From assembly GCF_050003625.1 (NCBI RefSeq), contig NC_134400.1:226526085-226590084 (forward strand): 64,000 nt of DNA, written 5' to 3'. Shown piece after piece: positions 13,272 to 24,204 of the stretch. Each line of letters starts with the position of its first letter. Position 1 is the first letter of the stretch. The position numbers were made by a program, and so were the translations under genes. The DNA is from Haematobia irritans (taxonomy: Eukaryota; Arthropoda; Insecta; Diptera; Muscidae). Under the pieces are notes generated by a model that searched no databases, was not told the DNA's origin, and saw only the letters and a program-made list of their open reading frames with translations.

Positions 13272-14340
13272 ACACACAGAGAAGAAACATGATTGTCGCA
13301 ATCGTATTCGAAGAGCACAATAATATAATAGGACCTATTGTTGCGGCGACCATGTAACATTTTAAACTGCAACCATGTTGGCTCAGTGAACATGGCTTTA
13401 AGAAAAATGTAATTGTCCTCATCTAAAGTGTTATTATATTGATAAAAAGAATTTTGTTTGAATGAAAAGACAATGGTCACGATTTAAAATGTTATGGTAT
13501 TCATTAAAGTGTTTTTCTTCCAGATAAAAGAACATGGTCACAACCTAAAATGTTTTGATCTTTATGAAAAAACTTTTTTCATCGTCGAAAAAAGGACGCC
13601 ACTTGAGAAAAGAAAACACAAAATTAACTTTATTTATTTGTTTTTATTTATAAACTAATTCATTGTTTATTTGTATTTATAATGACGTGCAAGCAACATC
13701 ATATATTTTTACACACTCTATTTTATTTCAATTTCAACAATAAGTAATTATTCCATATTTACATCGTGCCCATCAAATGTACAAACACAGACATCATGTA
13801 ACTGCCAATAAAAATAAATGATCCATATAGCAAAATGCAGAACAAAAAACAGGTACATTTTTCAATTACACTTTCCTTTTTTGTGTTCACATAAAACCAC
13901 GTGCCACACAAAACACAGTAAATCCGTATTCTCTGTCCATTCCAAGAAACAATCAACACACGACTGACGCGCAAAATGAAAATCGTGTGTACCTGCTCAA
14001 TGTTTTTATAAAATTCTTTTCGCTGCAAAAAAGTTAAAAAATTAAATGGTCACGAAAAAAATGTAAATGGTCTTTATGGCCATGTAATGGTTCTAGACAT
14101 GTCTATACTTAACCTATAAAAATACTTTGTTCCTGTAAAAAAGTAAAAAAAAATTGAATGGTCAGGTACATGATTTTCCCGACCATTTAATGGTCTCAAA
14201 TTCTATCATTTAAATAATAGAACTTGTTTGCGGCATTTGAGAACCATTTAATGCTTATTGCCATCATACATTTTTCTCCGCTCGAAAACTATTTTTACTA
14301 AGACAAAATACATGGTTTTCGCGGCAAGTACATGCTCTAG
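13272..14340. repeat. Region with recurring ACATGGTC / AATGGTC motifs
   Basis: The motif (A/C)ATGGTCAC and its relatives (ACATGGTC, AATGGTC, GACCATT) recur more than ten times across about 1 kb, often next to TTTAAAATGTT or TTTAATGG. This looks like an internally repetitive, decayed mobile element. Its ends were not resolved. Confidence 0.45.
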
Positions 14341-14799
14341 ATTCTAAGTTGATAAAAATCCACTGCTTTCTTTTGCCTGCCTAATACCGAAGTGGTCTTG
14401 TTTCTTTATATCCAAATATGCGTTTTTTGTGTGGTGTTTGTTAACATTAGTTTACACTGAAAATATACATTTGATGACTTTTCTTATGTATTTTGATCTG
14501 CTGAATTCGAAAATGAAGGTTAAAAAAATTTTCATGAAACCGTTTTTGAGATATCCCGTTATTTTTAGTTTTTCTGACGTTTTTCGCTAAACAAATTATA
14601 TCTCGAGCTAGAAATGTCCGATTATATCGTTGTTTGTACCTGAAAGCAAGGTATTGAGATGTCGAACAATAATAAGATCTGTGATAAGTTAAGTGGTTCC
14701 AAATATATCGATGAAAACAGGGCGAATTTTCAAAACAATCTTGATTTACAATTACATTTTCATGTATCGGATAAAAATAATGCCCTTGGAATAAAATCG

Positions 14800-15420
14800 A
14801 GAGATCGGTCTATACGTGGGCTATACCAACACAATGATTCACCTCATTTCCGTTACATCTATTTGTGATCTTAAAATAATTCTAGATTTTAAATTTAGGC
14901 AAAACGGATAGAAAGTACGTTTTCTAGAAGCCCAAAAAATAAAATCGGAAGATCGGTATATACAGGGGCTATACCAACACATGAACCTATAACCATCATT
15001 TTCTTCACAACTATTTGTGTATTTGAAGTTTAAGGCAAATCGGATAGTCTATATGGGGCTATATAAATACATGGACCGATAGACTCCATTTTTGGTACTC
15101 CTATTAGCAGTCCTAAAATACTTCTAGATTTCCAATTTCAGGGAAATCGGAGAGAAACGATGGTTCCTAGAAGCTCAAGAAGTAAAATTAGGAGATCGGT
15201 CTATATGGGGGCTATTCCAAAACATGGACCCATACATACCATTTTTAGCACACCTACTTTTGGTCCTAATATACCTTTAGATTTCAACTTTCAGCCAAAT
15301 CGGATAAAAAATACAGTTTCAAGAAGCCCAAGAAGTAAAATCGGGAGATCGGTCTATATGGGGGGCTATACCAAAACGTCATCAATCAATCCCATTTTAT
15401 CATTAAATAGTCCTGACATA
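14800..15420 (+). repeat. Tandem repeat, about 150-bp units (AGATCGGTCTATA family)
   Basis: The landmark GATCGGTCTATA or GATCGGTATATA occurs at 14803, 14951, 15194 and 15347, with a partial unit near 15045; clean spacings are 148 and 153. Units share AGAAGCCCAAGAAGTAAAAT. A single degraded unit near 32290-33100 belongs to the same family. Short ORFs across the array are by-products of the repeat. Confidence 0.8.
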
Positions 15421-15492
15421 ATTATAATGTCGTGACCGACATATAGCACCGACCACTGTGCACTGTGATATCACAATGGACTGATTTGGCTA

Positions 15493-16542
15493 CACCCAGA
15501 AAAAAGTGCTTTCGAAACTAAAGGAAAAAATATTAATCAATTTAGTTTAGCCATTTTATTTCCAAATAGTTCCAAATAGTTAATTAACCCTTTCACTACC
15601 GAAATAAACCCACTGCTAAGAACTTAAATTTGTCTTCTTTTTTAAAAAAAAATTAATTGTGAGTACCTATCTCAATTACTTCAAGAGCTATAAAGTTTAT
15701 TCCGAAAACTTGATTCTTGAATTGCGACCAAATGGCCTTACGAAAATAAGCGATATTAGGCCTATAATATCTATCGAAATTTGAGAAAATATTCAAAAAA
15801 GAACCCGAGACAATATCAGCTATAGTTTGTGTATGAATTTCAATTTGCTAGAGACATACAATAGAAAACTGATCTCAGAATTTCGTATTTTTCGTTTATT
15901 CTGAGATCAGTTTATAAAAATTCAAATTTTAGTGCTCACTAATATGGAAAATATTTATAGCTTATTTAGATTAAAGCCTCTACTCTAAGATAACATCGAG
16001 AAATAAATAGAAACTAAGTGGGGAAAGAGTTTGGTGTATCGGCAGTCAAAGGGTTAACTAGAATAAGGAATGGAATTTTACTAATACTGATTTCTTCTCG
16101 GGGTATAAGAATTTATTCGCTGATAACAACGCACTCATTAAAATTAACAAAAATCAAGTTTCCTCAAAAAGAGGACAAAATCGTTAGGCATAAAAATATT
16201 TAGTATTATTGAAGAAAATAAAACTGTGTTTATTTAAAAACGTATGTAAGCAGTTCGAATTTTGAAGCAAAACGGTTACCACAAATATGAAAAATTTGCC
16301 CACATTAATGAAAAAAGTTTAATAAAAACATTCCAAATATGAATTCAATTCAGTTAAATATGTTAAATAGTATGGTGGTATATAAATATAGGAAAATGAT
16401 ACTAATATATAGGATGCATTCTTCCCAATTTGTACGAAAATCACATCGTTCAAACAAATAAAAATGTCTTTGGCGCCAGACCAAGTTCAACTTTCTTAAA
16501 AATTTGTTCATGTTAACTAAAAGAAGGGTTTCTTTCTGGGTG
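15493..16542 (+). mobile_element. CACCCAGAAAAAA-end element, copy A
   Basis: The left end is CACCCAGAAAAAAGTGCTTT and the right end is TTTCTTTCTGGGTG. The inverted copy B lies at 17668-19012, and the two match in reverse orientation (for example 16440-16490 with 17735-17785, sharing ATCGTTCAAACAAATAAAAA). This copy is interrupted by the MITE at 15588-16053. No coding capacity is seen. Its right flank has AA where copy B has TA, so the expected TA duplication is not clean here. Confidence 0.75.
15588..16053. mobile_element. TTAA-target MITE inside copy A, 466 bp
   Basis: The ends are CCCTTTCACTACCGA and, reversed, CCCTTTGACTGCCGA. TTAA flanks both sides (15584-15587 and 16054-16057). Copy B of the host element lacks this insert, so it arrived after the two copies diverged. 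The ends and TTAA target fit the piggyBac superfamily. Confidence 0.85.
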
Positions 16543-16999
16543 AACCTAACCTAACCTAGTAAGTCTTGAAATTTAAATTAAGTTGCCAACATGACTACCA
16601 AATACCTACCAGCGCTGAAGCACATATAATTAAATAAATTATTGTATATAAGTCATAAATAAATAGAAGCAATAAATATTTTAGAAATAAATATTTTTTG
16701 TCTTCAAACACGATATTAATTGAGTAATTATTTATTCAAACAACTTTTAATTGAAATTTGTTCAGTTTAATTTATGCAATAATTTTTATGAATTATTATC
16801 CTTTAATTTAGTTGAATCAATATTTAATTTGTAATAATATTTTATTACGCAGAGTTTAAAGTACTTAGATAGGGTCTTATATGCCCACTTTTAATATTTT
16901 TATTTCGAATTTGATCGCAGTTTATAAAGTTTTTTTTTTTAATTCAAACAAAAAACGTGCTTTTGATTATCTTCGCATAAAACCATTCGAAAACCACGC

Positions 17000-17068
17000 A
17001 TGGTGTTCGACCGAAATTAGCGCACCCGACTTCCTTTGTATGGAAGTCGGGTTCGCTAATCATTGAAT
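17000..17068 (-). repeat. SINE head fragment forming a 19-bp hairpin
   Basis: The order GGTGTTCGACCGA...GGGTTCGCTAATCATTG parallels the tRNA-like head of the other SINE copies on the minus strand. Positions 17016-17034 and 17042-17060 form a 19-bp stem with a single mismatch around a 7-base loop. It is a divergent, truncated copy or a different SINE subfamily. Confidence 0.5.
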
Positions 17069-17386
17069 GTAAGCGAATTGTCACTCAATTTGGACAGACT
17101 CCATTTGAGATACACTGTTTCGATTAAAGTGCATATTTATCAAGGATACAAGTAGACAGTTAGAAAACTACAACCGGAGCAACGGACCAAGGAATAAGAA
17201 AATAAATAACAGGTAGACAGGTGCCAACTGCTGTGATTTCGAGTTCTCCACTCCTGTCGTACACGAACAGCATCATCGTCAAGTTCAAGAGATTAAAGTG
17301 CAACATTTACATTGAATATTCGGATTTCGGTTTCTTGCAATTTTCTAAATTGCCACATGTTTTACCCAATAAATCTGTCATTGGCA

Positions 17387-17533
17387 ATGGCTGACCAGGA
17401 GCCACAAAGTGGCATGGATATACACTCAAGAATTCATTTTGACAAGAGAAACCGAAATAGCATAGGTCTTCCTTTTTCACTTCCCATCGTAGGCTGCTTG
17501 TCTCGATTATCTTCCGTTCAAAGTGTTTTCTAA
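17387..17533 (+). CDS. Short ORF with good start context, unidentified
   Basis: TTGGCAATGG gives a reasonable fly start context. The 48-codon product begins MADQEPQSGMDIH and ends at TAA. The preceding 300 bases (17080-17386) look like an untranslated leader more than a repeat, and the ORF lies in the only non-repeat gap between the two inverted elements A and B. I do not recognise the product. It could be a processed-gene fragment or a genuine small ORF. Confidence 0.2.
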   Translation: MADQEPQSGMDIHSRIHFDKRNRNSIGLPFSLPIVGCLSRLSSVQSVF

Positions 17534-17667
17534 GTTTCTAGATGAGTGCATGTTTACAAACTCACATATACAACTGTTAAATATGTAACCACATCTATGA
17601 TATTCAACGGCGCAAAAAATGAAACCAATCAAGTAAAATGTTAAACCAGTACCCGGAACGAAAAGTA

Positions 17668-19012
17668 CACCCTGAAAAAATGGCCCCTTCTTTAAGTTAA
17701 AATGAACTCATGGTGAAGATGGTTGAACTTCGTATAGCGCCAAAGACATTTTTATTTGTTTGAACGATGTGATTTTCGTAGAAATTAGATACAATGCATT
17801 CCATATATTAGTTAACATTTTCCTATATTTATGTACCACTACACTACAGAGTGAAAAAATTTAACTGAATTGAATTCATATATGGAATAATTTTATTGAA
17901 CTTTTTTCATTCATTTTGGACAAATCTTACATATTTGTGGCAAACCTTTTACTTCAAAATTAGAACTGCTTACCTTCATTTTTAAATACAATTTTATTTA
18001 TTTATATAGGAATTTTTTTCTTCAATAAAATACATGTTTTCTTAATATATTAAATATATTTATTAAGAATCAAACGCATCGAAATATTAGTTTATTATTC
18101 CACTATTTCCAATTTGCATGTAATGTTATCAACTGTAAAAACGTAATTTTTTCTTCTTATTGTACCTTTCACTTTTAATAAGTTGCTGCCTAACGATTTC
18201 GTCCTTCTTTTACAATTTCAATACCTACAAATATAAACAAATCATAAACCAATTTTTTCACAAGAGGTTAGCTTCACTGAATGTTACCTGATGAGTGAAG
18301 GGGTTGTTATTCTGTTACTGTTTTCTTTCTTAATACACCATCACGAACATTGATAGACTGATTGTTTGTTATTTATGTTTAATAATTTTCAAAAAACGAA
18401 AATTTTCTCACTAATTTAAATAACACATATTTTATATATTTTATTAATTATTATATTATTTTACTATATTGTTTTTTAACAATATCTCCGTATACCATAA
18501 CAAAACGATTTCAACTAAAAAAACAACCCACGCGCAAACATATCGATTACATCGATGACTGGTATTGATTACTGGTAGATAAAGGAAATATAGGAAAATT
18601 TCGTATATTCTAACAAGTGTGTATCCTTAAGTTTTGAAAGGATTGAATACTTATTAGTACGATGTATTCGTATGTATGATGAGCTTTCTATGATAAAGGA
18701 AGTCAGTATTATCGTTTTATAAGAAATTTTATTAAATTTGAGGAAACTTGGTTTTAGTTCGTTTTTTGAATGCTTTGTTATCAGTGGATAAAATTTTCTT
18801 GTTCAGTAGTAAATTCTTTACCCAGCGAAGAAAAATTCCTTGCCTTATTCTAGTTAATGAACTATTTCTAATAGCTTTCAGTGTAGCATTTTTTAGTGAA
18901 ACAGGTAAATTTTATTATTTCACACAAAAATTTAACTTAATGGAAATAAAATGGCTAAATTAAATTGATGAAAATTTTTTCCTTTAGTTTCGAAGGCACT
19001 TTTTTCTGGGTG
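17668..19012 (-). mobile_element. CACCC-end element, copy B (inverted relative to A)
   Basis: The left end is CACCCTGAAAAAATGG and the right end is GGCACTTTTTTCTGGGTG, flanked on both sides by TA (17666-17667 and 19013-19014). It is homologous to copy A in the opposite orientation and lacks the MITE found there. The TA duplication places it with Tc1/mariner-like or similar elements. Confidence 0.8.
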
Positions 19013-20062
19013 TAAATTTTGCAAAAGCTCTGCACTAAACAAAAAATGATTTGTTATGCACAGAAAAAAAAGTGTCTCGTAAATTTAAGAAGATTTTTAC
19101 AATAATTTATTACAAGAATTTTCCAGAATTTTAGTTCATTTTTCGTATCTTCAACGAAAATTAACTTCTCGAAAGGAAATTTTACAAATTCTAAGTAGCA
19201 ATCGTTTAGTTCATGGCCTACAAAATACGATGGAAATTTCGTTAAAAAATTTCTTAACTGGTAGTTAAAAATTCGTTTGTCATGCTATAAAACTACTTGT
19301 GAAATGTAAAGTATTTTCTAAATAATAAGTGCAATTTACTATAAGATTTTTTTGTATGAGAAAATATTTTTTTACGAAAAATGAACTTGAAAGTGGATAG
19401 CAATTTCTTACTGACAATTCCTTAGTTAATATTTGTTGGTAAAAAATTACCCAATGAAATATTTTTAGTTCACATGTAATTAAATTTATAGACATTTTCG
19501 TCAAAAATGGTTGATAACATTTCATGAAAACTTTGCAAATTTTAAGTTAAACGTTTCATCGTTCATAAACTGGTGTGCCTTTACGAATATTATTCTTAGA
19601 GTAAATTGTCAGCAGATGCGAGATCTTTATCGGCATAGTGGAATGTGATTAATGTAAAGATGATGTTACTTGAGTTTTGTTGTGTATACATGAGCGTGGG
19701 GTTGTTTTTATTTTTGTTCATTTAGTGGTTTGTGTATGTGTGTGTTTGTTATTCGCGGATGGTTTATTTGGCTGGATGAGGTGTTGTTTTCAATAAAGGC
19801 ACATGTGTTTTTGTTGTTGTAGGAATGTTTTGGCTTTGCTTGGTTTTGTTCGGCATGCTTCAGTTGTATAGTTGGCGTTGGCGTGGGCTGTTGCATCTTT
19901 TAAGTAGGTATGCAACAAGGGAGACAAATATTGGTGTTTGTTTATTAAACCTTTTAAATGAAAGTTATTAATATTTTATCGGTAGTTTAGAAAAAAGTTA
20001 TTAAGAATATTTAGGAAAATATGTTAAAATTGAAAGTGTATTGAAATTTTTATTATTCTATG

Positions 20063-20071
20063 TAAAAAATT
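20063..20071. repeat. Target-site duplication of FB1, left
   Basis: TAAAAAATT directly precedes the element and is repeated perfectly at 28228-28236. The uninterrupted paralog near 35933-35950 shows a single copy of the equivalent region. Confidence 0.9.
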
Positions 20072-20325
20072 ATGTAAGGGAAAATAAATCCGTATATGAA
20101 AATTCGTTTCAGCGCCACCTATATGTAAAAAAATGAGTTATATACGAATAAATTTTTTTTTTTGCGATATAATCCTCCGTAGAAATTGGCACAAATTGGC
20201 CAAACGGGAAGAGATAGAAAAGCCAAATTTTAACCAAAGATAAACTGAAACGATAGCTTTCGATTGGAATTCAAACCTTTTGCCAGAAATCTTCCGAATC
20301 GGAGTAATGTTGCATATACGAAACA

Positions 20326-22660
20326 GAGAGAAAAGTGACCACTGTGGCCAAATGGAAAAAGATGGGGTTCCAGATTTATATGTGAAAGATAGATCTTTTA
20401 GTGCTCTATCCGATGGTAAAAACGGATACAGCTAAATGTGTTTGGGAGTCTCAATATATGGCTTGGAAAAAAGTGGACACACTGCTCCCGGAGAGAAAAG
20501 TGACCACTGTGGCCAAAGGGAAAAAGATGGGGTTCCAGATTTACATGTGAAAGATAGATATTTTAGTGCTCTATCCGATGGTAAAAACGGATATTGCGAA
20601 ATGTGTTTGGGAGTCTCAATATATGGCTTGGAAAAAAGTGGACGCACTTCACCTCAAGAGAAAAGTGACCACTGTGGCCAAATGGAAAAAGATGGGGTTC
20701 CAGATTTATATGTGAAAGATAGATATTTTAGTGCTCTATCCGATGGTAAAAACGGATACAGCTAAATGTGTTTGGGAGTCTCAATATATGGCTTGGAAAA
20801 AAGTGGACGCACTGCTCCCGGAGAGAAAAGTGACCACTGTGGCCAAATGGAAAAAGATGGGGTTCCAGATTTATATGTGAAAGGTAGATCTTTTAGTGCT
20901 CTATCCGATGGTAAAAACGGATACAGCTAAATGTGTTTGGGAGTCTCAATATATGGCTTGGAAAAAAGTGGACGCACTTCACCTCAAGAGAAAAGTGACC
21001 ACTGTGGCCAAATGGAAAAAGATGGGGTTCCAGATTTATATGTGAAAGATAGATATTTTAGTGCTCTATCCGATGGTAAAAACGGATACAGCTAAATGTG
21101 TTTGGGAGTCTCAATATATGGCTTGGAAAAAAGTGGACGCACTGCTCCCGGAGAGAAAAGTGACCACTGTGGCCAAATGGAAAAAGATGGGGTTCCAGAT
21201 TTATATGTGAAAGGTAGATCTTTTAGTGCTCTATCCGATGGTAAAAACGGATATTGCGAAATGTGTTTGGGAGTCTCAATATATGGCTTGGAAAAAAGTG
21301 GACGCACTTCACCTCAAGAGAAAAGTGACCACTGTGGCCAAATGGAAAAAGATGGGGTTCCAGATTTATATGTGAAAGATAGATCTTTTAGTGCTCTATC
21401 CGATGGTAAAAACGGATACAGCTAAATGTGTTTGGGAGTCTCAATATATGGCTTGGAAAAAAGTGGACGCACTGCTCCTGGAGAGAAAAGTGACAACTGT
21501 GGCCAAATGGAAAAAGATGGGGTTCCAGATTTATATGTGAAATATAGATATTTTAGTGCTCTATCCGATGGTAAAAACGGATACAGCTAAATGTGTTTGG
21601 GAGTCTCAATATATGGCTTGGAAAAAAGTGGACGCACTTCACCTCAAGAGAAAAGTGACCACTGTGGCCAAATGGAAAAAGATGGGGTTCCAGATTTATA
21701 TGTGAAAGATAGATATTTTAGTGCTCTATCCGATGGTAAAAACGGATATTGCGAAATGTGTTTGGGAGTCTCAATATATGGCTTGGAAAAAAGTGGACGC
21801 ACTTCACCTCAAGAGAAAAGTGACCACTGTGGCCAAATGGAAAAAGATGGGGTTCCAGATTTATGTGTGAAAGATAGATCTTTTAGTGCTCTATCCGATG
21901 GTAAAAACGGATACAGCTAAATGTGTTTGGGAGTCTCAATATATGGCTTGGAAAAAAGTGGACGCACTGCTCCCGGAGAGAAAAGTGACCACTGTGGCCA
22001 AATGGAAAAAGATGGGGTTCCAGATTTATATGTGAAAGATAGATATTTTAGTGCTCTATCCGATGGTAAAAACGGATACAGCTAAATGTGTTTGGGAGTC
22101 TCAATATATGGCTTGGAAAAAAGTGGACGCACTTCACCTCAAGAGAAAAGTGACCACTGTGGCCAAATGGAAAAAGATGGGGTTCCAGATTTATATGTGA
22201 AAGATAGATATTTTAATGCTCTATCCGATGGTAAAAACGGATACAGCTAAATGTGTTTGGGAGTCTCAATATATGGCTTGGAAAAAAGTGGACGCACTTC
22301 ACCTCAAGAGAAAAGTGACCACTGTGGCCAAATGGAAAAACATGGGGTTCCAGATTTATATGTGAAAGATAGATCTTTTAGTGCTCTATCCGATGGTAAA
22401 AACGGATACAGCTAAATGTGTTTGGGAGTCTCAATATATGGCTTGGAAAAAAGTGGACGCACTGCTCCTGGAGAGAAAAGTGACCACTGTGGCCAAATGG
22501 AAAAAGATGGGGTTCCAGATTTATATGTGAAAGATAGATATTTTAGTGCTCTATCCGATGGTAAAAACGGATATTGCGAAATGTGTTTGGGAGTCTCAAT
22601 ATATGGGTTGGAAAAAAAATGGGGGCACTGCTCATAGAGAAAAATAGAAAAGATGGGGTT
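20326..22660 (+). repeat. FB1 left array, 14 units of 165 bp
   Basis: The landmark GTGCTCTATC recurs at exactly 165-bp steps from 20401 to 22546. Units come in two types, one with GCTCCCGGAGAG and one with TTCACCTCAAGAG, which mostly alternate and so form a 330-bp higher-order repeat. Because 165 is 55 codons, reading frames persist through the array. They are broken mainly by the CAGCTAAATG variant, while TGCGAAATG units read through. The resulting 55-residue repeat ORFs on both strands are a consequence of this period and I do not call them genes. The innermost unit is degraded. Confidence 0.95.
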
Positions 22661-24204
22661 CCATTCACAGAAATATCACTAAAATATTTTAAATTGAAAA
22701 CGCAATCATTTAAAAAATTAACTTTTTAGTAAAATTCAAAAATATTGTAAACAAAATGAGTGAATGTTTTTTAACACTTTAATTCAATAAACAAAATTTT
22801 TCTCGGAAATAAACATACATATACTCAAAAAAAGATTACTTGGATCCAAAGATTTTGACCTTCCCTTAAGTATTTTGTTATTGATTTCGAGCCAAAGATG
22901 CGGTTTCTTTAAACTAAAGAAATCTCATTTATCAAATTTTTCATTTTCTTTTCGTGGTTTATTAATAATAGTACTCATGTACAAACAAATGCCAGTTAAA
23001 AAATCCAAATTGTAAATCCAAAAACTTTAAACCAAAGACGTTAAATCCTCAAAATAAGTCTTAGCCTATATTTGAAGCGTTTTTACCTTAAACCTAAAGT
23101 TTCAATATTTCAGTTAATTTAAGGACAATATCTTCAAATAAAAAAATCGTTTCTTTACATTAAGGGAAATTTGCATTAGTTCAAAGACATGCGACTTCAA
23201 CGGAGGGACGCAAATTTACAAAATTTGTGTCCTAAATTTAATGAAAAAAATTTTGAAGCAAATATTATAAACTTTTAATTAAAATTTCATTATTTTAAAG
23301 AAATTTGTCCTTAATATTTTGTAAATTTCGTATCCTAAAATTTAGGTTGCGTAACCTTTAATATCACGTAAATATTTTTTTCATTGTACTACACATTTTT
23401 TAATAAAACTTTGACGTAAATCTAAAGGAAAGTCAAACTATAATTAAAATCGCAAATATTTTTTTCAGCGTACTACATATTTTTTAATAAAATTTTGACG
23501 CAAAGAAAAGTCAAACTATAATTAAAATCGCAAATTTATGAAAAATTTAAACTTTTGTAAGATTATAAGAATATTAATTCATCTAACCGACAATTAATTA
23601 TAAATAAATTAAAATTGGAACAAAAAACAAATAATTTCCTCAATTAAAAACTTAAAACTTAACGTATCTGCCACGTAAAGCGAGGTCTAGAATGTTTCGA
23701 CCAAAATCAGTAAAATTTTTAATTCAAATAGAATATTAATTAACAAGTTACGAAGAAATCAAGTAATTCAAATAATTTGTGTTTTTATACCTTTCGCCAT
23801 TACTTCGTTATTCCGGTTTTAACACATCGAAATATTGGTTTCAGACCCTATAAAGTCTATATATTCTAGGTCGTCGTGAAATGTGCGGTCGATCTACCTA
23901 TCTCCGTATGGTGAAATCACACTAACTTCTGAACAAAACAAGTTATCGACTTGGAACTTGGCGTAAGTAGTTGTTATTCATGTAGGCCGGATGGTATTGC
24001 AAATGGGCCATATAGGTATAGCCCTTATATAAACCGATCCCCAGATTTGATTTCCGCAGCCTTGTGAAACACCAAATTTCAGATACGGTTAAAATTTAGT
24101 ACGTGAAATTAGTGTGCGGTCTCCAACCATCATGAACAAATTAGTCCATATCAGTTCAGTATCATATCATAATTATATATAGCCCCCATATAAACCGTTA
24201 TTCA
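22661..24204. repeat. FB1 central spacer (captured or older repeat DNA)
   Basis: Part of this single-copy middle resembles other families. Positions about 22820-23393 run from TACTCAAAAAAAGATTAC to TTTTTTTCATTGTA and match the repeat at 4528 in reverse. Positions 23385-23535 hold an imperfect 80-bp tandem duplication. Positions 23790-24204 match the dispersed family also seen at 60090-60250 (shared TATAAACCGATCCCCAGATT). There is no ORF of interest. Confidence 0.6.
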
